64,000 nucleotides of DNA from positions 43,640,225 through 43,704,224 of the forward strand of contig OX411555.1 of assembly GCA_948146395.1 (NCBI GenBank), given 5' to 3'. Shown here piece by piece: positions 45,220-56,179 of the stretch. Made by a program: the position numbers and the translations under genes. This DNA is from Fragum whitleyi. Lineage: Eukaryota > Mollusca > Bivalvia > Cardiida > Cardiidae. Every line of letters begins with the position of its first letter. The stretch's first letter is position 1. The notes below the pieces were generated by a model. That model saw nothing but the letters and a program-made list of their open reading frames with translations, was not told the DNA's origin and searched no databases.

Positions 45220-46922
45220 AAAGCATGAGAACCATGATGGTCCTAGATCGCTCACCTGTGTCTCTTTGACCCCTGGGTCTTAATATGAACAAACTTGGTA
45301 GAGTCCCACTATATGATGCCAGGGTTTTACGGGATGCAGATTTCTGCGTCCATATACGCATCAAATTCAGTCTGTACACATGCTTATTTGCAACCCGCGT
45401 CCACGGGTCGCACAAAAATAATTTCAGGTAAAGGGCTCTAAATGACTTGGAAACAGTTTAAAATACGCAAATGAATCTTTATCGGGGAAAAATTCAAACA
45501 TGCACAATTTTATCGAAGGGATATCGTTTATGACACCGGTACGCTTGTTTTGTCTTTTCGAGGACGGAATGTTCAGGTTATCATGGTCATCTCGGCCCGA
45601 GAACGGTCTTGTTTGTACTGATGCAATTTGAGATCGCATTCTATTATTTTAAAGGCTTTTAGTAACTATAACTTTGTCTTATGATATTACAACATAAAAA
45701 CCCCACAAGAATTGTTTCTGAACCATTAAAGAGCTTTAGTAAACTAATTTAAAAGGATGGATTTTTGTTCGACTGAAAATCGAATCAGGCCTTTTTTAAT
45801 TCATTCGGACTGTTCGTCAATCTTCCTTGTACACAAAATTGATACGTCGCTTACTGAGACCGTCGTATATCCTTACGTAAAAGGAATTTTGTGTTTTAGT
45901 GAGCAATTTAGTCATCTTACTTTGTTGATAAGCTGACGACCGAGATGTAGCGATGTTTCCCCCCCGAAATGAGCTCTGGTCCTCGACGAGTATGCAAATC
46001 ACCACAAAATCCATAAAATAACACTTACTTCAGACTGAAAAAAATCAACCACTGGTTACGTTGTCTTATGAAAATAACTGTTTGTTTTGCGACATCGCAT
46101 CGTTCCTACATCCGTTCACTGAGTGATCTTTATTATTATTCATAATATCCAGTCAACTGAATCATTACAAAAATCTAAAATCACACTGGAACAAAGTGAT
46201 ATGCTATATTCAAAAGTCCTAAAGAGATTAGGACAAGCACTCTTACTGATGTATAAACGGAAATATGGAAATATTGAATTTGTGGAAATGATAAAATTAC
46301 TTTTTCATATCACTTATCACAATATTCCATTGTTTGAAACTAAAATTTCTCAACTTGTCTCGTTGGGACCCCTGAAATAAGGACAGGGACCCCTGATATT
46401 TTCAAGGTTGAGTCCCTGGGACGCCTAATTTCGAAAAGCTTGGTAAAACCCTGGATGCTACATACCAAATATGAAAGCTGTCTGCCATCTGGTGTCAAAG
46501 AAGAAGATTTTCTAAGATTTTCGCTCTTTAATTGTATGTAAAAAGGGTTGCGTCCGGGTGGAGCCCAAATATGACCCCAGGGTCTTTATATGAACAAAAT
46601 TGGTAGAGGTCCACTAGATGATGCTACATACTCAATATGAAAGCTGTCTGCCTTCTGGTTTCAGAGAAGAAGATTTTTGAAAATTTTCATATTTTCACCC
46701 TTTTTGTTAAGGGTAAAGGGAAAGTTAAGGGTGGTTTTCATTTATTTGGTAGAGCTTGACCCAAGAAACATCCCCGCCAAGTTTCATCAAGATTGGCCCA
46801 CTGGTTTAGGATAGGAAGATGTTTAAAGAAATTGTCGATGACAGAAGACGGATGACTGAGGACGGACATTGCATGATCACAATAGCTCACCTTGAGCACT
46901 TTGTGCTCAGGTGAGCTAAAAA
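45220..46922 (+). mobile_element. Family A element, split by a CAGG-ended transposon
   Basis: 5' end is diverged (AGAACCATGATGGTCCTAGA then TCGCTCACCTGTG). Core resumes at 46454 in register. Ends GAGCACTTTGTGCTCAGGTG then AGCTAAAAA. Confidence 0.78.
45320..46453. mobile_element. CAGG-ended transposon 2, 5-bp target duplication GATGC
   Basis: CAGGGTTTTAC and GTAAAACCCTG are inverted ends, flanked by GATGC at 45315-45319 and 46454-46458 within the family A core. Subterminal palindromes include CGCAGATTTCTGCG-like GCAGATTTCTGC. A weak frame at 46123-46380 has no domain I recognise. Confidence 0.75.
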
Positions 46923-47274
46923 CAAAGGAAGTTGAAAGAAAATTTCAGCAAAACTGGCTCCGTGATTATTCCTGGTTGAATAATGACAGGAAGGAATATT
47001 TCATGACTTGTGTGAACACAAAAAGATTTGATTCTGAATTTGGGTTTTACGTCGCTTTCAACAATCTCTCAGTTATATCACGACGACTGGAGCACCTAAC
47101 GATAGATTCCTGGTATTTCTCACACCAGTACTACCACCACATCCCTTTCCTAGCCTCCAGTTGCTATTCCACATAGGTCTACCCATTGGTGGAAGACAAA
47201 TGTCGGAAAGGATAAGTGCCGCGGCCGGGGATCGAACCCGTGCGAAAACCCAAAAAGAACAATGCCATGGCTGA
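46923..47274 (+). pseudogene. hAT/ZNF862-type zinc-finger fragment, interrupted by a SINE
   Basis: Coding-like frame at 46923-47025 includes RKFQQNWLRDYSWLNNDRKE then YFMTCVNTK, resembling the TTF-type zinc finger at the start of hAT-related KIAA1586/ZNF862 proteins (F-x-x-x-W-L-x-x-x-x-W-L ... M-x-C-x-x-C). The frame resumes past the SINE as KKNNAMAE, also expected. The second Cys of the finger is not evident. The rest was cut off by the H element at 47275. A fragment of about 45 codons only. Confidence 0.45.
47027..47246 (-). mobile_element. SINE with truncated head
   Basis: Body and core as in the 18049 copy, ending in GCGGCCGGGGATCGAACCCG then TGCG. An approximate target duplication AACACAAAAAGA / AACCCAAAAAGA lies at about 47015 and 47246. 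It lacks box A. Confidence 0.8.
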
Positions 47275-47591
47275 ACAAGAGCACCGCCAGCAGGTGCCAA
47301 CGCTCGGCTGTTTATCATTTCTTAGGCAAATGCAAATATATGAACTTGGTACCTATACAGAAAGGTCACTTCCCAAGCAATGGTCATGTGAAAAGTGCAT
47401 GAAGGCTCTATGACTTACCATTCAAAAGTTATGACAAAGGTTAAATTTTTAAAAGAAATTACCATTCAAAATTCATGACCAAGGTTAAAGTTTGTCATGC
47501 CAATGCCAGCATCAACACCAAAAACAACGCGAATGATGCCAAGGTGATCATAATGCCTTGGGTTTTCTTCAAAAACAGCAGAGCTGAAAAA
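47275..47591 (+). mobile_element. Family H element
   Basis: ACAAGAGCACCGCCAGCAGG then TGCCAACGCTCGGCTG start, AAAGTTTGTCATGCCAATGC and GCCAAGGTGATCATAATGCC inside, ending CAGAGCTGAAAAA. Confidence 0.6.
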
Positions 47592-47743
47592 CAGAAACTT
47601 CAAAAACAACCATGTTGTCCTATCATGCAGAGATATTAGATCTTAAGAGTGTAGAGACAGACCAGATGCAGGCCAGTCACAGAAATTTGTAGAAAGCACA
47701 TACCTACAGTTAGTTACATCGTGAAATTGACATTTACCTCAAT

Positions 47744-48757
47744 ACAAGAGGACCCTGAGGGCCCTAAATCGCTCACCTGATATTTCAAGTAAATTATCAT
47801 TAAGACTAGATTTCCTATGATATGGCATGAACCTTCCCATTTTCAACAGAGTTCATTCTTGTGACCTGGCAAACATTTTGATCTAGTTTCATGAAGATTG
47901 GACTATATTTGGGGCGTTTGGAGCTCTTACGAAAAAATTGTCATTAAGGCCCCTCTTCCCGTGATATGGCATGTATACTTCCCATTTTCAAATGAGTTCA
48001 TCATGACCTAACAAACATTCTGACAAAGTTTCATGATGATTGGACCATATTTGTGGCATCTAGAGAGTAAACAAAAAAATTGTCATTAAGACGCCTTATC
48101 TGTGATATGGCACCGATCCTTCCCATTTTCAATAGACTTCATCCTCATGACCTAATAAACATTCTGACCAAGTTTCATGAGAATTGGACCATATTTGTGG
48201 CTTCTAGAGTCTAAACAAGAAATTTGTCATTAAGGCCCCTTTTCCCGTGATATGGCACAGATCCTTTCCATTTGAGCAATTTTTATAAGGGACCAACCAA
48301 GGAATATTTCTGCCAAGTTTGGTTGATTTTGACCCATAAGTTTAGGAGGAGATGTCGTTTAAAGATATTGTTGACAAAATTGTCATTAAGGCGCCTTTTT
48401 CTGTGAAATGGCACTGATCCTTCCCATTTTCAATAGACTTCATCCTCATGACCTAACAAACATTCTGACCAAGTTTCATGAAGATTGGACCATATTTGTG
48501 GCTTCTAGAGTGAAAACAAGAAATTTGTCATTAAGGCCCCTTTTCCTGTGATATGGCACGGATCCTTTCCATTTGAGCAATTTTCATTAGGGACCAACCA
48601 AGGAATATTTCTGCCAAGTTTGGTTGATTTTGACCCATAAGTTTAGGAGGAGATGTCGTTTAAAGAAAAAGTTGACGCTGTGACGGACAGACGGACGCCA
48701 GACAACGATCGATCACAATAGCTCCCTTGAGCACTTTGTGCTCAGGTGAGCTAAAAA
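47744..48757 (+). mobile_element. Family L element, complete
   Basis: Starts ACAAGAGGACCCTGAGGGCC then CTAAATCGCTCACCTGA. The core matches 27142-28110. Ends GACGGACAGACGGACGCC and GAGCACTTTGTGCTCAGGTG then AGCTAAAAA. Confidence 0.85.
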
Positions 48758-48973
48758 TCATTTTTAATAGCTCACTCAGCACTCCATTCATTCATTACAA
48801 ACACTCACTTAAATTATTCAAAATTGCTCAAACCAATTGAAAAATGAAGAATCAATAATGTCATTAAAAATAAATTTGAATAGAGAAAATTTGCGGTTTC
48901 ACTAGCATTATTCAAATCGCAAGCGTCTAATAGGTCCTTGAAGAAATAGGAATCTATCTGCATGCGTATTTTA

Positions 48974-49049
48974 TTAATGGGAGGTAATCAATATCGCTAT
49001 TTTTGTTCATCCTGAACAAAATTTGCGCCATTGGATTACCTCCCATTAA
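48974..49049. repeat. 76-bp miniature inverted repeat
   Basis: Perfect 16-base ends TTAATGGGAGGTAATC / GATTACCTCCCATTAA, with inner arms TTTTGTTCA / TGAACAAAA over a short loop. It may be a tiny MITE or a foldback relic. Confidence 0.75.
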
Positions 49050-49189
49050 ATTCACTCAAAACTTGCTCCACACTCATTCAATTTTATTCCTTATCCATTC
49101 CAAAATCATTCACCTTGTCAATTTCTAGATGTTAACTGTATGAATTGATGTACTACGACATTGTATCAGAAATGTGTCATGTATTTCAG

Positions 49190-49264
49190 AAGAAAGATTT
49201 GGACATGAGCCAGGTGAGTGTGCAGGTGACCACACTAAGAGTGCTCTACAGAAGTTGATGGCAG
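49190..49264 (+). CDS. Putative host exon (75 nt, or 24-nt micro-exon)
   Basis: Acceptor GTGTCATGTATTTCAG precedes it; donor GGCAG|GTAAGG follows. In one reading the exon encodes ERFGHEPGECAGDHTKSALQ then KLMAG, but that frame would hit a stop in the exon at 50859. If an internal donor CCAG|GTGAGT (after 49213) is used, the 24-nt exon encodes KKDLDMSQ and joins the 50859 exon in phase 0. Which is right cannot be decided from sequence. Gene identity is unknown. Confidence 0.4.
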
Positions 49265-49340
49265 GTAAGGCCAAAAGTAGCTACACAAATCAACTACAAG
49301 AAAGCCACCTCAGTTGAAAATGGGAAAATAGTCTCCAAGA

Positions 49341-50830
49341 ACAAGAGGTCCAAGAGGGCCTGTATCGCTCCACTGGCTTTAACATCTTTACTATCATTAA
49401 ATGAAGCCTTCTTTGACTGAAAACAACACTTTGAAATCTCTTAAGACCTATTTTATGATAATTAACTGGGTATGGCCCACATTGCACCAAAATCCTCAAG
49501 TTTCATTGAAATCGGCCCATCAGTTCATCAGGAGATGTAGTTCAAAGATTTCGGGCTCAAAATAAGCCACACCCTGCCATACCAATTTTGATTGGCTAAT
49601 TTCACAAACAATTTTTGAAAAGTGTCAAGGAAGGAACATTCCAGTAAAGTTTCATTGTAATCAGCCCAGTGGTTCAGGAGTAGATGTCTTTCAAAGATTT
49701 CAGGCTCAAAATAAGTGAAACTCTGCCACCTCCCATATTTATGAGCAAATCAAAATGTTGTGAGCAACTTTTGGAAAGGGTCTCCCAAGGAACATTCTGG
49801 TAAAGTTTCATTGAAATCGGCCCAATGGTTCAGAAGAAGTTGTTCAAAGATTTCGGGCTCAAAAAAAGGCCCCGCCCTGCCACCCCAATATTTCGGGGTC
49901 AATAATAATATTTTGAGCAACTTTAGAAGAGGGTCACCCAAGGAATAATCTGGTAAAGTTTCATTAAAATAGGCCCAATCATTCAGAAAATGTCGTTCAA
50001 AGATTTCGGGCTCAAAAAAGGCCCTGCCCTGCCACAACCATATTTGGAAGCCAATCCAAAATTTCTTGATTAATTTAAGTAAAGGATCACCCAAGAAAAC
50101 ATCCATGCCAAGTTTCATTGAAATTGGCCCAACGGTTTAGGGGGAAAAGATTTTTAAAGACTTTTTAAAGTGAAAAACTGCCACGCCGATATTTGGGGGT
50201 CAACCAATATTTCCTTAACAATTAAGGTAGACAGTCACCCAAGGAATATTACTGCCAAGTTTTGTTAAAACCTGCCCATTGTTTTGGGAGGAGAAGATGT
50301 TTAAAGAAAACAAGATGTGTGAAACACAAATGCCCCCGTTACGGCATTTTTTTTCAAAGTTTGACCTTGACAGATGACCTTGACCTTGTCACATGACCTT
50401 GACTTCGGTACCAGCGGATGCGGATCATTGAGATCTATCATCATGCCAAATATTAGCTTTGTATCTTGAATAGGCTTGAAGATATTGGCAAGGTTAAGTT
50501 TTTGGGTTAAGTTTTCGGACGTTTGACCTTGACAGATGACCTTGACCTTGTCACATGACCTTGACTTTGGTACCAGAGGATGCGAATCATTGAGATCTAT
50601 CATCATGCCAAATATTAGCTTTGTATCTTGAATAGGCTTGAAGATATTGGCAAGGTTAAGTTTTCGGACAGACGGACGGACAGACAGACAGACTGACAGA
50701 CAGACAGACATGAGTAAAACAATATGCCCCGATCTATCGATGCGGGGGCATAAAAAAATACACATGCACAGACAGAGGGGTTGATGCACAGACACAAGAC
50801 AGACCTCCCTGACAACAGACATATTTTGGT
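49341..50830 (+). mobile_element. Family I element, interrupted by family E
   Basis: Starts ACAAGAGGTCCAAGAGGGCC then TGTATCGCTCCACTGGC. The ~160-bp core has AAAGATTTCGGGCTCAAAA and GGTCACCCAAGGAA. The E copy at 50310 sits after GAAGATGTTTAAAGAAA. ACACATGCACAGACAGAGGG continues after it. The original 3' end is not evident. A second partial copy of its 3' part lies at 51095-51300 owing to the duplication. Confidence 0.65.
50310..50757 (+). mobile_element. Family E element nested in family I
   Basis: ACAAGATGTGTGAAACACAA start, two ~165-bp units with TGACCTTGACCTTGTCACAT, GACAGACGGACGGACAGAC run, end GATGCGGGGGCATAAAAAA. It is absent from the duplicated segment at 51095-51300. Confidence 0.87.
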
Positions 50831-50858
50831 TGCCCAACAATAGTATTTTCTGTTACAG

Positions 50859-50941
50859 GTTTTAAATAAAGCAAAAATTGATGAAGCAGATGAAATTGAG
50901 CGGCTCAAGGCAAAGGTCGAAGCTTTACAGAAGATCATCAG
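50859..50941 (+). CDS. Putative coiled-coil exon, copy 1
   Basis: 83 nt between ATTTTCTGTTACAG and GTAATGG. In phase 0 it encodes VLNKAKIDEADEIERLKAKV then EALQKIIR, a heptad-like stretch rich in Leu, Ile, Lys and Glu, as in a coiled coil. It ends with two bases of an Arg codon. Conservation against copy 2 is highest in the second half. Host protein not recognised. Confidence 0.6.
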
Positions 50942-51321
50942 GTAATGGACATGTTCTTTTCCTCTGACTTATACATTGTTCAAAAATGAATCTAGAGAAC
51001 AAATAGGCAAGAGGATGAAATAATTGAAAGTGTCAGTAGGTCAGAACTTTTAGAACTAGTTGTTAAACTTGTTTAAAAACTAGTTGGTGACAATATCTGG
51101 GGGTCAATCAATATTTCCTTAACAATTAGGTAGAGGGTGACCCAAGGATTATTACTGCCAAGTTTTGATAAAACCCACCCAATGTAATGGGAGGAGAAGA
51201 TGTTCAAGGAAAAAAATTACACATGCACAGACGGAGGAATGGATGCATGGACGCAAGACGGACACTCCGCCATGACAATCGACATATTTTGGTTGCCTAA
51301 CAATAGTATTTTTTGTTACAG

Positions 51322-51404
51322 GTTTCAAATGAAGCAAAAAGTAGTGAGGCAATTGAAATTGAGCGTCTCAAGGCAAAGGTTGAAGCTCTACAGAAGATCA
51401 TCAG
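51322..51404 (+). CDS. Putative coiled-coil exon, copy 2 (tandem duplicate)
   Basis: Also 83 nt, between TTTTTTGTTACAG and GTAATGG, encoding VSNEAKSSEAIEIERLKAKV then EALQKIIR. The open frame, acceptor and donor are all preserved. Identical C-terminal half to copy 1, with changes in the first half. Two 83-nt exons in one transcript would shift the frame (166 = 3x55+1), so if both are used they should be alternatives. Alternatively one copy is unused. Confidence 0.6.
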
Positions 51405-51640
51405 GTAATGGACATGTTCTGTTCCTCTGATTTCTACATTTTTCAAAAATGAATCTAGAGAACAAATAGGTAAGATGATGAAATAATTGAGAGTATCAGT
51501 AGGTCAGAACTTAAGTGATTATTTTGTAACTACAGCTTATCTCATATCCCATGCAAAAAGTTCAAGAATGGGTTCTTTAACATTCTAGAATGTTTAACAG
51601 CAGTTCAAGAACTTCTAGAACTAGTTGTTGAACTTGTTTA

Positions 51641-52138
51641 ACTAGAAAGCCATGAATGGCTTGAGTCACTCCACAGGCTTGAAATTCTTGTAATAGCAAA
51701 TCTAAGTTTTGACTAGATTTTTAGATTTTTTGGGATCTACTGGTGTTGAAATGATTTAGTTTCCACTATATAACATTAAGAGATGACCCCAGCCCATGAA
51801 AGACATATTTTTCATCCAATTACAATAATTTTTGGCTGCATGATAATAGGTTACTAAAGGATCATACCAATAAAGTTTGATTGATGTCCATTACCGGTAG
51901 TTAGATTCAGAGAAAATGATTTTCAAAGTTTCCACTAAAAATCATATGGAGAAATGACCCCCACCCATAAAATACAAATTTTCCATCCAATCACAATAAT
52001 TTTTGGTTGACTGAAAAAGGGTCACCCAAGGAGCATTCATATTAAATTTAATTGGTATCCATCAATTAGAATCTGAGAAAATGATTTTCAAAGTTTCCAC
52101 TATATAACATATAGAGAAATGACCTCCGCCCTTAAATA
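51641..52138 (+). mobile_element. Family C element, 3' end missing
   Basis: ACTAGAAAGCCATGAATGGC start and about three core units, ending at CCTCCGCCCTTAAATATG, where unrelated sequence begins. Confidence 0.72.
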
Positions 52139-52983
52139 TGAAATGAAGTACTCGTCAAATCAAATCACTCGTCAGACATATTGCAGACAATTGAAATGAT
52201 GTCATTGGGATATCCCCTTCTCGGAAGATGCCTTTTATAAACAAGAACAGCCAATTTACCTTTTGGAAATGTTTTCCAGTAGTGTCTTTTTTTTTTCGAA
52301 TTACTAGTAGATCAATTCTTATTTTGTTCGAAATTATATCGGTCAAAGCTGTATGAATTATGTTTGATCCCTATTTAAGTTTCTTTGTTTCAATATCAAA
52401 GGAAATCTTCCCCTTGCGATTGCATCTGACAAAGAAAGGTGACGACGGAGGCAGTAATGAAGTGTCCCTAACCCAGCAAAATTGCGTAATCATAGATTGG
52501 TCGATATAGTCTATGACCCGGCCCTTTACACATGACTTGAATTGCCTGCTATATGTGTATACTCGGGTTGAATATCAACTCTTTGTACGCGTGGACTTTA
52601 AACCCTTTATAAGGTAAATTCGTAAAACGCTTTGTCTGCGGCAGGAGCGTGATTGAACACCGAAAAGTCTTACTCGCATGCACTTAAACCCGAGTCAATA
52701 GCAAAAAATCCACTTCTGCTGTTTCATTGCTTGGACCCCACCCACAGCATTATAATGCATTTGCAGGTCAAAGATGTATCTTGTATACTATTTAGAATTC
52801 TACTTATTATTTTTTCCCTTTATACAATTAAAATAAAAGGTCAAATGATACAGAAGCCTGTAAAATTCAACTCACAATTTGCCTTTTCTGTTGTTTTGAT
52901 CCTTTAGAATGAGTTTTGACCCCCAGAATTTCATGGTTTAGGAGTCAATGACTCCCTTATTTCAAACACTAGCACAAGCCCTG
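52139..52983. mobile_element. Possible CAGG-ended transposon lacking its left end
   Basis: The right boundary TTTCAAACACTAGCACAAGC then CCTG at 52983 resembles the right end of the element at 45320-46453 (ACCCCTGA...AAACCCTG). It begins where the C core breaks off. No left CAGG end or duplication was found, so this is tentative. Confidence 0.3.
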
Positions 52984-52999
52984 ATATTTCTCTTTTCAG

Positions 53000-53129
53000 G
53001 ACTCACATGTGTGTATCTTGTGATGAAGAGAAGAGTCACTATGTTCCCATCTCATGTGCTGTAGAAATGTTAGTTAAGATTAAGCTGCCAATCTATCAGG
53101 GGAAGAAAATAAGAGATCTGAACAACTAA
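53000..53129 (+). CDS. Putative 3'-terminal exon
   Basis: Acceptor TTTCTCTTTTCAG precedes it. After one base (completing AG|G, Arg, of the 50859/51322 exon) the frame reads THMCVSCDEEKSHYVPISCA then VEMLVKIKLPIYQGKKIRDL and ends in TAA at 53127-53129. Phase fits the coiled-coil exons. However, the second half belongs to a dispersed repeat also found at 63516, so part or all may be transposon-derived. Confidence 0.35.
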
Positions 53130-53371
53130 GGTTGGAAAGCCCTAATATCCAAATGTGGTATTTCTTGGACTTTGTTTGCCTATGCATATGCTATGATAGG
53201 TATTCCAATCATAATAAGACTAAGACAAGCAATAAATTATGTAGAAATGTTAAGGGCTTAAATTGAAACGAAACTCGATTTGATCAATTCATCTGCACTG
53301 ATAATGAAATAAAATACAAAAGTCATAAATGATCACAGCTTCATGTATTGCCAAGTCAATGTCAAAATGAA
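53081..53371 (+). repeat. Dispersed repeat R, copy 1
   Basis: AAGCTGCCAATCTATCAGGG to TGATCACAGCTTCATGTATT matches 63520-63790. In this copy the coding-like frame has stops, and about 120 bases present in copy 2 after CATGTATTGC are missing. Confidence 0.7.
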
Positions 53372-53600
53372 CAACAGCTATCCCCTGCCATTAAAGCTTG
53401 ATAGTAAACTGGAGCCTACTCAAAGGGCAATAACTCCAAAATTATGCAAGCAAGAGTTGTAGTTCTTGTGCAATGCACTTTTCCTCCATTTATCCACCTA
53501 TAAAGTTTCATGTTGATAGCTATTATACCTTAGGAGATATGCTTCAGACGACAGAATGACAGACAGAGACCAATACTATTTCCACCTCACTGAATGGCAG
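53372..53600 (+). mobile_element. Family D element, short copy
   Basis: AACAGCTATCCCCTGCCATT then AAAGCTTGATAGTAAACTGG, one unit with GGGCAATAACTCCAAAATTA, and GACAGAATGACAGACAGAG. The 3' end is diverged. Confidence 0.6.
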
Positions 53601-53711
53601 AAGATATTTAGCTAATCTACCAATCCTACCCATCTGTTTTGAGACGTAATCAATGACTTTTTTTCAACTATAACAACTGAAGAACCTGAAACAGAATAAA
53701 ATCTTTATCTT

Positions 53712-53910
53712 TAGGGTGTAAACAAGAAAATTGTCATCAAAGCCCCTTTTCCCGTGATTTGGCATGGTTCATCCTTGCAACCTGGCCAACATTCTGACCA
53801 TGTTTCATGAAGATTGGGCCATATTTGTGGTCTCTAGAGTGTAAAGACTAAGATTGTTGACGCCGGACAATGGACGACAGACGATGGACATTCAATGATC
53901 ACAAAAGCTA
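53712..53910 (+). mobile_element. Family L fragment
   Basis: One unit of L core (GTCATCAAAGCCCCTTTTCC, TTTCATGAAGATTGGGCC) and a GACAATGGACGACAGACG run ending CACAAAAGCTAAA. Confidence 0.6.
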
Positions 53911-55728
53911 AACTAGAGGCGCTTGAGCGCCTGATTCGCTCCACAGGCCTGAATATCCAAATAATGACTATTAGAGGATGATAAAGCTGTTTAAATGAGA
54001 ATTGAAGTGAATGTATGAGTGAATGTTTATTTCAAGTAAATAAGGATCATATGCTGAAATATTTCTGCATAAAAAACTCATAATCAGTGAATAACAAAAT
54101 TGACCTCTACCTGTTACACAAATATTTTTCATTTAATCACAATAATTTTGTGCAGTCTGATAATGGGTCACCCAAGGATCATTCTAGTGATATTTTGTTA
54201 AAATCCAAATATAAGAATTTCAAAACTAACAGAATGTTACTGCACAATATACTGGTGTTGGTCTGCAGAATTTTGATTGTAGATCTTTCCACTTGTAATT
54301 AAACACTACTAAAAGATGTTACTTCACAATTCTTTGTCATCAAAACAAAATTCTAACTAATGATAGTAAGAAGCCAATATATTTATTTTATTCTGCCCAA
54401 TGCCTTAGAGTGCAGTAAACTCAACTTAGACTTTCTACCCCACTCTGAATGTCAGGTCAGAACATCATTTTACACTCTGTGCAGATTCACCCTTCGTTCA
54501 ACTAAACTCACCAATTCTGAGTGGGTATTCTCAGGCTACTTATTTCAACTAATGTTTCTATACATTTGAAATTCAACAAAGGTTTTGTTCCTTCTAATCT
54601 ACAATCATTACACCTATTAAATTCAACAAGTCTAGAAAAATTCATCATTGAGAAGATACCAAAAGGGTGATCAAATATTCACTTTATATGTTATAATACC
54701 CTCTACCAGAAAAAAAAAATATACTGTTCATCTAATCAAATATTTTTTTGCAGACTGATACAACTTCACAGAAATAAAATTTCCATGATATCTAATCCAT
54801 CTATTTAACCTTTCAGGATAGTTTGTTTTACCCTATATATGAAGATATGACCTCTGCCCATAAAAGACATATTTTTGGTCTGATCACAATATTTTTTAAT
54901 AGACTGATAAAGGATCACTAAAGAATCATTCTAGTAAAATTTGGTTGATATCTATCAATTAGGTTCTGAGAAAATGATTTTCAAAGTTTACACTATATAA
55001 CATATAGGGAAATGACCTCCGCACATAAAATATATATTTTTTATCCGATCACAATAATTTTTGCTATACTGATAAAGGGTCACTCAAGTATCATTCAAGT
55101 AAAATTTGGTTGATATCTATCAATCAGGTTCTGAGTAAATGATTTTCAAAGTTTTCACAAATAACATATAGAGAAATGACCTCCGCCCATAAAATACACA
55201 TTTTTCATCCGATCACAATAATTTTTGCAATACTGATAAAGGGTCACTCAAGTATCATTCATGTAAAATTTGGTTGATATCTATCGATTAGATTCTGAGA
55301 AAATGATTTTCAAAGTTTTCACTATATAACATATAGAGAAATGACCTCCGCCCATAAAATACATATTTTTCATCTGATCACAATGATTTTTATGTAGGCT
55401 GATAGAGGGCCCCTCAAGGATAATTCATGTGAAGTTTGGTAAATATCCATCAATTAGTTTCTGAGAAAAGCCACCTATTACCATATATGGAAATTAGCCA
55501 CGCCCACAACAGCCATGATTTTCAACCGATTAAAAATCTTTGAAGGAATCTGATAGAGGGTCACCCAAGGAACATTCCTGTGAAATTTGATTGGAATCCA
55601 TCCAATACTTTATGAGGAGAAGATTTTTAAAGTAAAAGTTTACGGACGGACGGACGGATGCACGCACGCACGCACGGACGACGGACACCTCGCCATGATA
55701 ATAGCCCGCTGGCCTTTCAGAGCTAAAA
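53911..55728 (+). mobile_element. Family C element, divergent long copy
   Basis: 5' end ACTAGAGGCGCTTGAGCGCC then TGATTCGCTCCACAGGC has a hairpin AGGCGCTTGAGCGCCT where other C copies have AAGCCATGAATGGCTT. The core is clear from 54080 and 54840. It ends GGACGGACGGACGGATGCAC and GCTGGCCTTTCAGAGCTAAA. The middle (54200-54780) is poorly conserved. Confidence 0.7.
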
Positions 55729-55797
55729 AAGTTTTAAAAAAAAGAATAAGAAACGCCCAATTCCCGCATTTTCACATGAAATCTAGCTATTGAAAAC

Positions 55798-55848
55798 ATT
55801 GTGAGAAAAGAGGGAATGGTAAAAAGTAATTTGTTCTTTTCTCACAAT
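55798..55848. repeat. Hairpin ATTGTGAGAAAAGA / TCTTTTCTCACAAT
   Basis: 14-base perfect arms. Flanks (GAAAACATTGTGA before, TTATTTTTCAAATTA after) match those of the hairpin inside the mariner-like element at 40149, so this may be a remnant of a related element. Confidence 0.6.
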
Positions 55849-56179
55849 ATTTTTTAAATAGTTTGGTTTTTATTTTTCAAATTATTTCAATTTTGATTTG
55901 ATGTTTGTCACCTGTTTGAATTTCGGACACTTAAAAAAATGATAAAGAAAAGAAATATTATGGAAAATGAATGAAAAAATCATGACAAGCATCTTCATTT
56001 TCTTTTTTTTTTTTTTACAATGGAATTAATTTGCTTTTTTTTGTTGGGGGTCACCCTTTCTACATGACTTGGGTAAAAGGCTTGTAAGTACCTTTATGAT
56101 ATGTAAGTACTTGCAATCTTTTGGCTTTAAATCACCAAAATCTTGTGTTCTTGATCTAATTTTTTTATTTCTTTTACAG
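55849..56179. other. Sequence before the piggyBac remnant
   Basis: T-rich stretches and no domain. An acceptor-like TTTTACAG at 56172-56179 precedes the coding similarity. Confidence 0.4.

Larger units (their letters stand above)
50200..51640 (+). repeat. Tandem duplication of an exon with flanking intron and element I
   Basis: Unit 1 (about 50200-51090) and unit 2 (about 51095-51640) share, in order, GGGGGTCAAcCAATATTTCC, GCCAAGTTTTG, ACACATGCACAGAC, GACATATTTTGGTTGCC, the exon, and GAATCTAGAGAACAAATAGG. Unit 1 alone contains the E element. Confidence 0.72.

Noticed and set aside
49190..49264. Direct in-frame join of the 28240 exon to the 49190 exon
   Set aside because: The phases clash: the 28240 exon leaves two bases and the resulting frame meets TGA within the 49190 exon.
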